From Chloroflexota bacterium (GTDB lineage Bacteria > Chloroflexota > Anaerolineae > Promineifilales > Promineifilaceae), in the NCBI GenBank assembly GCA_020353135.1, contig CP070688.1, positions 2,240,388 through 2,250,833 on the forward strand: a stretch of 10,446 bases of DNA, in the 5' to 3' direction. Positions 1-6,500 of this stretch are shown piece by piece. A program made the position numbers and the translations under genes. Numbering within the stretch: the stretch's first letter is position 1; every line of letters begins with the position of its first letter. Under the pieces are notes generated by a model. That model was not told the DNA's origin, did not search any database, and worked only from the letters and a program-made list of their open reading frames with translations.

Positions 1-791
1 ACCAGACGGATCGACGACAGCCGTCCGGCCCTCTCTTTGACCATCATGAGCTCGACCAGCCTGGTTAGGTCGGCCGGCAGCTCCGGCCGTAGCGCCTGCA
101 GCGGCAGCGGCGACTCATTCAAGATGGCGCTGATCAGTCCGGCCGTATGGTCACCTTCAAAAGGTAGCCGGCCGGCCAGCATCTCGTACAGCATGACCCC
201 AAAAGACCAGATGTCGGCCCGCTCGTCCACCTCCTGTCCTCGAAAAGCCTCGGGCGGGATATAGGCCAACGTACCGGCGAAACCGCCCGGTTGGGAAAGG
301 GTCGTGCGCTGCACGTAATGGGCGACGCCAAAGTCGCTGAGCTGGGGCGTGCCATCTTGGGAGAGCAGGACATTCTGCGGCTTCAGATCACGGTGGACGA
401 TACCCAGGCGGTGAGTGCGGGTCAGGGCGTCGGCCAGATCCAGCCCGATCTCCAGGACCCGCTCAACCGGCAATTGGGGTTGCTCGCGCAGCAATTCGTC
501 CAGCGAGCCGCCTTCGACGAAGTCCATGACCAGGTAGTACACGCCGTCTTGCTGGATCACATCCAGCCAATTGACGATGTTGGGATGGTCCAGCTGGCGC
601 AGGGCGTCGCCTTCGCGCAGGAAGCGCTCCAGCAGGGTGGGGCGGTGATCCAGCGTCTCCGGCCGCAGGGCTTTGATGGCCACCGGCCGCTCCGTCTGCT
701 GGTCCAGGCCGCGATAAACCGGCCCCATCATCCCCTGGGCGATGAGGCTGCTGATACGATAACGATCCCCGATAAGCGAAGCTTCATTCAT
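1..791 (-). CDS. Ser/Thr protein kinase (Hanks type), 3' end outside the window
   Basis: The first 263 residues of a eukaryotic-like Ser/Thr kinase are visible; the frame is open to the left edge. The start is ATG at 791 (MNEASLIGDRYRI), giving the usual short lead before the P-loop. Visible motifs: glycine loop IAQGMMGPVYRG (13-28 region), VAIK lysine K40, helix-C Glu near E60, catalytic loop HRDLKPQN (133-140, Asp135), DFG at 153-155, PPE in place of APE (179-181), and DIWSFG (193-198). All catalytic residues are present, so activity is likely. The first glycine of the GxGxxG loop is Ala, an oddity. The gene starts 27 bp after the WD40 protein's stop, so it is probably the last visible gene of a SIR2-STAND-kinase transcript; no clear Shine-Dalgarno was seen. 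The kinase domain is nearly complete at the edge. In such bacteria the missing C-terminus often carries WD40, TPR, PQQ or membrane segments, but that cannot be seen here. Confidence 0.93.
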   Translation of the reverse strand, partial: MNEASLIGDRYRISSLIAQGMMGPVYRGLDQQTERPVAIKALRPETLDHRPTLLERFLREGDALRQLDHPNIVNWLDVIQQDGVYYLVMDFVEGGSLDELLREQPQLPVERVLEIGLDLADALTRTHRLGIVHRDLKPQNVLLSQDGTPQLSDFGVAHYVQRTTLSQPGGFAGTLAYIPPEAFRGQEVDERADIWSFGVMLYEMLAGRLPFEGDHTAGLISAILNESPLPLQALRPELPADLTRLVELMMVKERAGRLSSIRL

Positions 792-818
792 GGCCGGTAT
801 GTGAAGATGCTGCCAACT

Positions 819-3800
819 TTATGGGCTGAAGGTCTTACGCGCTTCCCAAAGGCGAACCGAGCGATCGCCGCTGCCGCTGGCCAGCATGCGGCCGTCGGCG
901 CTGAAAGCCAGACTATAGACGATCTCGTCATGCCCGGTCATCAAGACAGGTGCGATATTGAAGTTGGAGGTATCCCACATGCGTACGGTGCCGAAGCGGC
1001 TGCCGGTAACCAATGAGGCGCGGTCAGGGCTGAAAAGCACGTCATGGATTTGCGAATCGTGATCGGTTAGCGTGGTCAGCAACTTTGGTCCCGTCCCCGA
1101 CACCCTTGTGTCTTCCACAAATAGGCCGCTCATGTCCCATACTTGCACGGTCCGATCATTACTGGCCGTGGCCATGGTCAATCCGTCCGTGCTGAAAGAT
1201 ATAGCGCTGATCTCCGCCAGATGCTCTGTGGGTATCTCAGTTACCCGGGGATAAGCGTCATCCCCGGCTAGATACCAGAGACGCACGATCCTGTCGTCTC
1301 CAACCGAAGCCAGGAAAGGTTGGCCAGGCACAAACGCTACGTCGCGGATGATGCCATCGTGCCCCTGCGGGTCGCCCGGCCCGGTTACTTCCTGTGTCTC
1401 CGGCGGGTCATTGTAGTCCAGCCAGGTCCAGATGAAGATACGACTATCTTCGCCGGCCGAGGCCAATTGGCTCCCGTCCTCGCTGAAATCCAATGCCAGA
1501 ACGGCGCCGCGGTGATCGACCATTGAGGCCAATGAGCGACTAAAATCAAAGAATTCGTTGGGAGGCGCCCAAATGCGGACCGTGTTGTCGCGGCTACCGG
1601 AAGCTAGGATGCTGCCATCCGGGCTGAAAGCCAGCGAGGTCACGTGATTTTTATGGCCACTTATGATGTCGAGGGGCTCGTCCGGTTCTACGACATCCCA
1701 AAGCATAATCGTGAAATCTTCGCCGCCGGCGGCCAGGATGTCGTTGCTGCTGAACGCGACGCTGAAGATCGGTGAGTTGCCCCGTAGGGTAGCCAAAGGT
1801 TGGCCGACATAGGCTAGGTCGAGGTCTAGGCTCTCCAAAACATCTTGCAGGGCAACACCCACGGCATCCGGACCTTCCTGGCCGACAACCATGCCCACGG
1901 CGAAACCGCCGTCATCCACGATCAATGCGCCCAGATCGCCGGCCGGATCTTTTTCGAGGTTAGTATAGACGTTGGGTACGGTGAATCGGCTTTGGCCGTC
2001 GGCTTCCAAGCGCACCATGCCGGGCGTAGCGCCAGAGACGCGGCCGAAGAGCCGCACGCCGGCGCCATCGCTAGGCCGGCCGACCCCCCGAATGGGTCCC
2101 AGCTCGGGAAGCGTGACGTCGATTGAGAGGCCGTCGAGCAATGTTCCCAGGCCAACCGGGATCGAATAAGCATCGCTCTCGAAATTGACCTCGACTACAC
2201 TCGTTACTTCAGCCACGATGTCGACTGCCGGATCGCCATTGTCGGCTATCCCCGGCTGGAGGATGGTATCTCCCTGACTGGTGTCGGGGCCGCCCATAGC
2301 ATCGGCCAGGCTTAAGAGATAATAGTTGCCATCGTCGTCATGCACGAAGGCAGTCAGGGAACCGGTCGAACCTTCTTGCCCGCTGAGGCTGGCGCCGGGC
2401 CGGAGCGGACGGGCCATGGCCAGGCGGCGCACCTCGGCCTGGGCGGCCAGCAGTTCTTCGGCCGACCTGGTGGCCTCGGCGTCGTTGGTGGCCTGAGCCT
2501 CGGCCACGGCCGTGGCTGTGGCGTTGGCATCTTCTTGAGCGATGGCTGCCTTCGTGGCTCCCGCCTCCGCCTCTAGCCTGGCTAGCTCCGCCTCGGCTTC
2601 GCGGGTTTGGGACTCATAGGATTGCTGTGCGGCCGTGGCCTCGGCGTGCGCTACCTGTTGTGCGGCCGTTACCTCGGCGACCTCAACAGTCTGTTGCGCT
2701 TCTTCCGCTGCTGTGCTGGCTCGCGACGCCTGCCAGGCGGCGACCGCAAGGAGCCCGGCCCCGACGACAACAAGCAGGATAAACAGAGTGATGACGGCCC
2801 GTCGTAACCCGCTGAAGACGCCCTCTCTCCGCGCTTTGCGCCGGGCTCGATTCGATTCCTGGATCGGTTCGATTAGTCGGTCGTGGGTTAACTCAAACCA
2901 GCGGGCGCCGGCCCGAAACTCGCCCCGGATGATGTGCACATCTTCCAGAACGTCTATCGCTTCGTTGGGAATGCCCGCGGTTTCCTGGGCACCGCGATAG
3001 ACCGTGCTTCGCGTTCCGGCCGGCGTGATGAGCTTCTGCTCGAACCAGTCGCGTAGATCGTCTTCCTTGACAGCTGTTTGCTGTGTCGTCTGCTGGACGG
3101 CCCGTTCATAGAAGGTGCCTAGGGCCAGGCTGACGTTGCCAAAGCGCTGCAGATGCTCGTGATCGATGGTGCTGGCGCTGGCCGGCAGGTCTTCCCACAA
3201 GCTCTGGCAAACTACCTGCAGTTGCACCGGCTCAACGAATTCACCAGTCACGGAAATCGTCTGGCCCTCGAAGGACTGGGCCCGAACCTCACGCAGATCC
3301 GCCACCAGTTTTTCGGCTGCCTCGGGCGTGAATTGGCGACCGGTGCCTGTCAGTGGGCCCTGGACAGCGTCTAGCGCCTGGCCCGGCCGCATTCTCTGCA
3401 GGTAAAAGCGGGAGCCAAAGTGCCGGGGCACCAGGTCAGCATAAGCCTCCAGCTCGGCGATAAAATCCTCGCGCATGGAGAAAACCACGTGCAGCAGCGG
3501 TTCAGCCTGCATGGCCCGGCTGATTTGGTTAAAGAAGCCTTCGCGATCTCGCCAGCGCTCGGGATAAGTCGTGAAGAGTTCTTCGAATTGGTCAAAGATC
3601 AAGACTCGCGGTTTTGGGTAGCCGAAGCGGTCCTCGAGAAGAGGGTTATCAGCCAGGAAATCGTTCAGGCTCTGTTCGGCAATATCCAGCGGCTCGCAAT
3701 CCTCAGGGGCCCAGCCGAGCAATGTATGAAAGATGTAAATGTTGTCGATATCCTCCGATCGTAGGCCCTCCATTGGTGGGCCTTGGACGCGGGCGAACGA

Positions 3801-4028
3801 CAGCACCTCAAAGCCTTCATCCTCCAGCATGGGCAGGACCTGGGCATTGAGCAGCGACGTCTTGCCAGCGCCCGATTCGGCGAAAAGAACCACTGATTGG
3901 TGGGCAGTGATCAGCGACACCAGGGCGCTGGCCTCGCTATCGCGGCCGAAGAAGCGATCCTCGTCCCCGCGTTCAAACGGGCGCGGGCCGACGTATGGGT
4001 TTTCAGGAGCACCTTGTTCCGCAATCAT
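819..4028 (-). CDS. Membrane-anchored nSTAND ATPase with pseudo-trypsin domain and WD40 propeller
   Basis: This 1069-residue signalling ATPase starts at ATG 4028 (AGG 5 nt upstream; a TTG one codon earlier is the alternative). Order: the nSTAND1 entry signature NPYVGPRPF (10-18); Walker A ESGAGKTS (51-58, K56); Walker B LIFDQFEE (D146); SMRED with Arg186; LTHDRL (380-385), the end of the STAND module. Next come a basic stretch (RRKARREG), one hydrophobic helix (about 411-432) and an Ala/Glu/Thr-rich coiled coil (433-539). A trypsin-like domain (about 547-740) follows, in which GDSGA reads GDLGA (697-701) and the His position reads Asp576, so it should not cleave. Seven WD40 repeats (746-1063) close the protein, enough for one propeller. 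By the positive-inside rule the ATPase is cytoplasmic and the coiled coil, pseudoprotease and propeller are outside, as in a receptor. It lies 64 bp after the SIR2-EAD gene and 27 bp before the kinase. The family assignment is firm; the sensory role and topology are inferred. The ligand is unknown. Confidence 0.93.
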   Translation of the reverse strand: MIAEQGAPENPYVGPRPFERGDEDRFFGRDSEASALVSLITAHQSVVLFAESGAGKTSLLNAQVLPMLEDEGFEVLSFARVQGPPMEGLRSEDIDNIYIFHTLLGWAPEDCEPLDIAEQSLNDFLADNPLLEDRFGYPKPRVLIFDQFEELFTTYPERWRDREGFFNQISRAMQAEPLLHVVFSMREDFIAELEAYADLVPRHFGSRFYLQRMRPGQALDAVQGPLTGTGRQFTPEAAEKLVADLREVRAQSFEGQTISVTGEFVEPVQLQVVCQSLWEDLPASASTIDHEHLQRFGNVSLALGTFYERAVQQTTQQTAVKEDDLRDWFEQKLITPAGTRSTVYRGAQETAGIPNEAIDVLEDVHIIRGEFRAGARWFELTHDRLIEPIQESNRARRKARREGVFSGLRRAVITLFILLVVVGAGLLAVAAWQASRASTAAEEAQQTVEVAEVTAAQQVAHAEATAAQQSYESQTREAEAELARLEAEAGATKAAIAQEDANATATAVAEAQATNDAEATRSAEELLAAQAEVRRLAMARPLRPGASLSGQEGSTGSLTAFVHDDDGNYYLLSLADAMGGPDTSQGDTILQPGIADNGDPAVDIVAEVTSVVEVNFESDAYSIPVGLGTLLDGLSIDVTLPELGPIRGVGRPSDGAGVRLFGRVSGATPGMVRLEADGQSRFTVPNVYTNLEKDPAGDLGALIVDDGGFAVGMVVGQEGPDAVGVALQDVLESLDLDLAYVGQPLATLRGNSPIFSVAFSSNDILAAGGEDFTIMLWDVVEPDEPLDIISGHKNHVTSLAFSPDGSILASGSRDNTVRIWAPPNEFFDFSRSLASMVDHRGAVLALDFSEDGSQLASAGEDSRIFIWTWLDYNDPPETQEVTGPGDPQGHDGIIRDVAFVPGQPFLASVGDDRIVRLWYLAGDDAYPRVTEIPTEHLAEISAISFSTDGLTMATASNDRTVQVWDMSGLFVEDTRVSGTGPKLLTTLTDHDSQIHDVLFSPDRASLVTGSRFGTVRMWDTSNFNIAPVLMTGHDEIVYSLAFSADGRMLASGSGDRSVRLWEARKTFSP

Positions 4029-4092
4029 CAATACCTGGGGTGGGTACTAAAGGGTGGGAAAACTGCATGTGCAACGTCACCCGGTGGCAGTA

Positions 4093-5235
4093 TCACCAGG
4101 TCACCTTTGGGCGTTCCCGACGCAAGACCTCGATAAGCTCATGCAGGCGCCTGCGGCGCTGCAAGTAGACGATCAACTCTCTTGCAAAACCATCCTTGGC
4201 GTCTGGCAGATTCTCGTAATCGACGCGCAGCTCAAAGGCGATGTTGTGCAACTCCTCTTTTGAGAAGGAGCTGCTTGTGTTTCTCAACAGGCTCATCAAG
4301 TCGATGGGCGCAGCGCCGGCGGCCAGTTTCTCGGTTTTGGCCTGAACTTCAAGGCCTGACCAGCGTTGGTGGAGTTCGGTCATGAAATTCGCCGGTTCGC
4401 CCCAATAGACGCGTATTCGATGATCAGAGATGCCGAAATAGTCACCCAGGTAGCGCTGGACCTTCTCCAACAGCCCTTCGGCCGCGCCTTCGGGAAGCTG
4501 AGGCACCTGCACAGTGACGCTGATACGCCGCAGGTGGGATTCAGCCACCGTCACCAGGCCACGGAACAAAACGCGAAAGTCCCAGTTAAAAGGACGGAAG
4601 CCGATCAGAAGCAACGACGCCCCGGCCAGGGCCCCCTGAATGGTCGGTGGCAGCTCGTACTCCGGCCGGGAGATATTCACCAGGAAGTCCAGGTAGTCAT
4701 CTTCGGTGAGTACCATCGAGCCCGGCGTCTCGGCATGGCCGTGCAAATGGTAAACTAGCGGCCGGATTGTCGAGGGCCGGTAGCCTGTCTCCAGGACGGA
4801 GGGCTGGTTCTTCAGCAACTGGCTATTCCAGCGACATATTTCGCGAACCGGCTCTTTCCCTCGTTGCTGCAGTGCCTCGAACAAAAAATCATCGTAGGCC
4901 GTGGTGATGTAAATGGGTAAATCCAGGTCGGCCAGAATGGCATGGGGCTGATCCAGAGACGAAAAGTCGGGTGGATCGGCAGCTTCGATTATTTTCTGCA
5001 AATGTTCCTTGGGATAAAAGGGATCGTAAGCGACGGCCAGGTACAGGGACACGCGGGCCAGATCGCTGGAGTCGGCCAGGGGGTAGTTGTACTGGTGAGC
5101 CCAGCTCTCGGCCGTGTCGGTGCGCAGGGGCAAAATACCGTCACTCAGGGCGTTACCGATGATGGGCGTACATTTTCCACTGGAGATCCTGTCTAGCAGA
5201 AGCTCCCAGTCTTTCTCTTCCAAGCTGCTCTGCAC
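4093..5235 (-). CDS. SIR2-like domain protein with C-terminal effector-associated domain (EAD)
   Basis: About 380 residues. I prefer the GTG start at 5235 (GGA 8 nt upstream); the frame is open to a TTG at 5274, which has only an AGGG touching it. SIR2-fold motifs: GKCTPIIGNALSDG (20-33), TTAYDDFLFEAL (111-122), LHGH (164-167), VLTEDDY (175-181) and LLLIGFRPFNWDF (208-220). This pattern matches SIR2_2/SIR2-like proteins of bacterial immune systems, several of which hydrolyse NAD+. The Asn normally found in TTNYD is Ala113, so NADase activity is doubtful, although His165 of LHG is kept. Residues 315-380 form a small helical domain with FSKEEL, VDYENLP, ARELIVYLQRR, HELIEVLRRERP and a terminal VTW. 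This is the look of an EAD or bacterial death-like adaptor, which joins effectors to STAND partners. First gene of the operon with the STAND ATPase and kinase. Whether it acts as a toxin, regulator or scaffold is not shown by sequence. Confidence 0.85.
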   Translation of the reverse strand: MQSSLEEKDWELLLDRISSGKCTPIIGNALSDGILPLRTDTAESWAHQYNYPLADSSDLARVSLYLAVAYDPFYPKEHLQKIIEAADPPDFSSLDQPHAILADLDLPIYITTAYDDFLFEALQQRGKEPVREICRWNSQLLKNQPSVLETGYRPSTIRPLVYHLHGHAETPGSMVLTEDDYLDFLVNISRPEYELPPTIQGALAGASLLLIGFRPFNWDFRVLFRGLVTVAESHLRRISVTVQVPQLPEGAAEGLLEKVQRYLGDYFGISDHRIRVYWGEPANFMTELHQRWSGLEVQAKTEKLAAGAAPIDLMSLLRNTSSSFSKEELHNIAFELRVDYENLPDAKDGFARELIVYLQRRRRLHELIEVLRRERPKVTW

Positions 5236-5278
5236 GTTCGCCGTCCGCCGTTCGGTCGGCCGTAACCCGGCCAACCCT

Positions 5279-5324
5279 GTCAGATCGTCACGTTATGTTT
5301 ATATCATGAATCGCCTGATCTGAC
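5279..5324. promoter_or_regulatory. Inverted repeat around the operon promoter, possible operator
   Basis: GTCAGATC (5279-5286) and GATCTGAC (5317-5324) are perfect 8-bp inverted arms about 38 bp apart. The right arm overlaps the -35 and the left arm lies just after the predicted start site. A second inverted pair, TCGTCA (5285-5290) and TGACGA (5321-5326), partly overlaps the first, so both sides carry the same mixed unit built from ATCGTCAG. The placement would suit a dimeric repressor occupying both sides of the promoter. No regulator is assigned. Confidence 0.45.
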
Positions 5325-5326
5325 GA
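5298..5326 (-). promoter_or_regulatory. Sigma70-like promoter of the SIR2-STAND-kinase operon
   Basis: Read on the minus strand: -35 TCGTCA (5321-5326, 4 of 6 matches), a 17-bp spacer, and -10 TATAAA (5298-5303, 5 of 6) preceded by TGA, an extended -10. Transcription would start near 5291, about 55 nt before the GTG start and 17 nt before the alternative TTG. This is the best promoter match I found in the window. The call rests on consensus matching only. Confidence 0.55.
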
Positions 5327-5411
5327 TTCATTGAGCCCACTTGGACGAATCTACCTTCCGTCGCCGCCTTGGAAAAATCAGCCCACCCAAACTCCATCAT
5401 TTCCACCGACA

Positions 5412-5460
5412 ACCAGACACCAGCTACCAGCTACCGGCCACCGGCCACCAGCCACCAGCG
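5412..5460. repeat. Heptamer tandem repeat, 7 copies of ACCRGCY type
   Basis: Seven consecutive 7-bp units: ACCAGAC, ACCAGCT, ACCAGCT, ACCGGCC, ACCGGCC, ACCAGCC, ACCAGCG. The first and last are degenerate. The array lies in the intergenic stretch upstream of the SIR2 operon and downstream of the secreted gene. A short open frame across it on the plus strand has a low-complexity translation caused by the repeat and is not a gene. Arrays like this vary in copy number by slippage; no function is evident. Confidence 0.85.
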
Positions 5461-5506
5461 ATCTTAGGCAAAGCGATAAACTGGAAGCTGATTCGGGTAT
5501 AGTTTC

Positions 5507-5537
5507 CACGAGTGCGCCGTACTCCGGCGCACTCGTG
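5507..5537 (-). terminator. Strong hairpin downstream of the secreted-protein gene
   Basis: A perfect 13-bp stem, CACGAGTGCGCCG (5507-5519) with its complement (5525-5537), encloses a 5-nt loop TACTC. It starts 49 bp beyond the stop of the secreted-protein gene and precedes the SIR2 operon promoter, which is where a terminator is expected. Neither strand has a run of T after the stem, so it is not a canonical intrinsic terminator. It could be a 3'-end stabiliser, a Rho-linked stop, a dispersed palindromic repeat or a protein-binding site. Confidence 0.45.
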
Positions 5538-5586
5538 CTCGTTATCAGAAACCTGTTTCACCTAATTGCCGCTATGAGCCGTACAT

Positions 5587-6243
5587 TCAAGGCAGGTTCA
5601 GATGCTCGATAAGTGCCCGCATGTTGACTGTGTCTGCCACAAAAAACGTCGCTACCTTTCCTTCCGGAACCAGGGCCCGCTCGGCCTCCGACGAAGCCTG
5701 GACCACCTCATTTGATGCCAGGCTTTGCAGGAGAACATAGGTAGTTAGGACATCAGTCGCCGCGATCTCGAGTCGCCAGGCAGAGTCATCTGGAAGGGCG
5801 GGCGCTGTCGGAGCAGGCTCGGTAATGACCGGGCTGCCGCACCGTTCGTCAAGAACTGTTCTAGAAACCTCTCTGACAAGACCCTGGTTAATGGCGGTTT
5901 TCAGGTCATGTTCCTCGATTGTGCCCAGAGCCCGGATCAAGGACTGGTTGAACTCGGCCATGGGTTGATCCGCTGCAGCGTCAAAGAACTGTGGTCTTGT
6001 GGCCGTAATCCAAACATCGTAGATTCGTTGGCAGTTGTTGACCTGCTCCATGACTAAGTACTTTTGAAGGACCGGGATCGTTGTGTATTCAGGGTTCTCC
6101 AGGCATTCTCCCTGTACTTCGTAAAGACACTCGTCGGCTTGGGCAACGGCCAGGGGCAGCAAGGACAAGGCAATTACGGCCAGGATGGCTAGCAGGAATA
6201 ATCGCCTCAGCCGGCTCATTGGGGACAAAGCTAAAATCTTCAT
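5587..6243 (-). CDS. Secreted four-cysteine protein of unknown function
   Basis: 218 residues, start ATG 6243, chosen because AAGGAG lies 8 nt upstream. Residues 1-36 are a clear Sec signal peptide: basic SRLRR, a hydrophobic core (about 15-33) and an AQA cleavage motif, so the mature chain would begin at Asp37. No lipobox cysteine is present. The mature part is about 180 residues with only four cysteines (39, 47, 71, 135), enough for two disulphides, which fits export. A proline/alanine/threonine-rich linker around 138-152 (TEPAPTAPALP) separates an N-terminal half from a C-terminal half. I do not recognise either half. The gene is divergent from the NB-ARC/TPR gene and shares its 279-bp control region, which suggests linked regulation. 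It might be an extracellular partner of the signalling proteins, but nothing in the sequence shows that. Confidence 0.82.
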   Translation of the reverse strand: MKILALSPMSRLRRLFLLAILAVIALSLLPLAVAQADECLYEVQGECLENPEYTTIPVLQKYLVMEQVNNCQRIYDVWITATRPQFFDAAADQPMAEFNQSLIRALGTIEEHDLKTAINQGLVREVSRTVLDERCGSPVITEPAPTAPALPDDSAWRLEIAATDVLTTYVLLQSLASNEVVQASSEAERALVPEGKVATFFVADTVNMRALIEHLNLP

Positions 6244-6251
6244 GTGTCGTT

Positions 6252-6257
6252 CTCCTT
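6252..6257 (-). promoter_or_regulatory. Shine-Dalgarno of the secreted-protein gene
   Basis: AAGGAG on the minus strand, 8 nt before ATG 6243. It decides for this ATG over the in-frame ATG eight codons downstream. It is the strongest ribosome binding site in the window; the neighbouring genes have weak or no such sites. Confidence 0.8.
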
Positions 6258-6298
6258 ATAAACATGAGCGTTACCGATAAGATTCCGGGTGCACCTGC

Positions 6299-6328
6299 GC
6301 TATAACCGTAACATGAGGACGAACCCAA
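6299..6328 (-). promoter_or_regulatory. Weak promoter candidate for the secreted-protein gene
   Basis: On the minus strand: TTGGGT (6323-6328), an 18-bp spacer, and TATAGC (6299-6304). Each hexamer matches the sigma70 consensus only partly. Interest comes from position: the first GTCCCG box starts 4 bp upstream of the -35, where an activator would bind. Confidence 0.3.
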
Positions 6329-6331
6329 TCC

Positions 6332-6358
6332 GTCCCGTTTTCGGACGATTTTGTCCCG
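6332..6358. promoter_or_regulatory. GTCCCG box pair 1, 21-bp spacing
   Basis: GTCCCG at 6332-6337 and again at 6353-6358, a step of exactly 21 bp or two helix turns. The second copy is TTGTCCCG. The first copy overlaps a small inverted repeat, CGTCC (6331-6335) with GGACG (6343-6347). The pair lies just upstream of the weak promoter of the secreted gene. Confidence 0.5.
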
Positions 6359-6396
6359 ACCAGATACCGCTTACCGCCGATTAAGCCCTTCATTGT

Positions 6397-6410
6397 GCAG
6401 AACGTTCTGC
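6397..6410. promoter_or_regulatory. Perfect 14-bp palindrome GCAGAACGTTCTGC
   Basis: A perfect self-complementary 14-mer close to the middle of the divergent intergenic region, between the two GTCCCG pairs. It has the size and symmetry of a dimeric repressor site. The half sites GAAC and GTTC touch each other, unlike the 4-bp gap of Gram-positive-type LexA boxes, so no known regulator is assigned. Confidence 0.5.
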
Positions 6411-6425
6411 GTCAAGGGATACTAA

Positions 6426-6454
6426 TTGGTTGTTGGGTCACATTAGGCTAACAT
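6426..6454 (+). promoter_or_regulatory. Weak promoter candidate for the NB-ARC/TPR gene
   Basis: TTGGTT (6426-6431), a 17-bp spacer, and TAACAT (6449-6454). If real, the GTCCCG pair 2 lies downstream of the start point, a repressor position. A -10-like TATTAC at 6502-6507 next to the second box is an alternative and would give a nearly leaderless mRNA, which would fit the missing Shine-Dalgarno before ATG 6523. I cannot decide between them. Confidence 0.22.
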
Positions 6455-6469
6455 TGCTAAAACGACTAG

Positions 6470-6500
6470 TTGTCCCGCACTGAACGGTTCTTGTCCCGCA
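6470..6500. promoter_or_regulatory. GTCCCG box pair 2, 21-bp spacing, before the NB-ARC/TPR gene
   Basis: TTGTCCCGCA occurs at 6470-6479 and 6491-6500: a perfect 10-bp direct repeat with a 21-bp step, the same step as in pair 1. It ends 22 bp before the ATG of the NB-ARC/TPR gene. Same-face direct repeats are typical of activators such as SARP/AfsR-type proteins, and also of some repressors. Confidence 0.55.

Noticed and set aside
291..1016. 241-residue open frame on the plus strand
   Set aside because: It lies opposite the kinase and the WD40 end; its translation has no family features while the minus strand shows full kinase motifs and WD40 repeats.
1087..1092. A further GTCCCG copy
   Set aside because: It is a single copy inside the WD40 coding sequence with no partner at 21 bp, as expected by chance.
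5236..5274. TTG at 5274 as the start of the SIR2 protein
   Set aside because: TTG is a rare start and the only purine run (AGGG) touches it; the GTG at 5235 has a better-spaced GGA. The longer form remains possible because the predicted transcript would include it.
5331..5612. 93-residue open frame on the plus strand
   Set aside because: It crosses the heptamer array and the hairpin, has a Pro/Thr low-complexity translation from the repeat, and runs antisense into the end of the secreted gene.
6397..6410. LexA (SOS) box
   Set aside because: The half sites GAAC and GTTC are adjacent; the Gram-positive-type LexA box needs a 4-bp spacer, and the E. coli CTGT-N8-ACAG form is absent.
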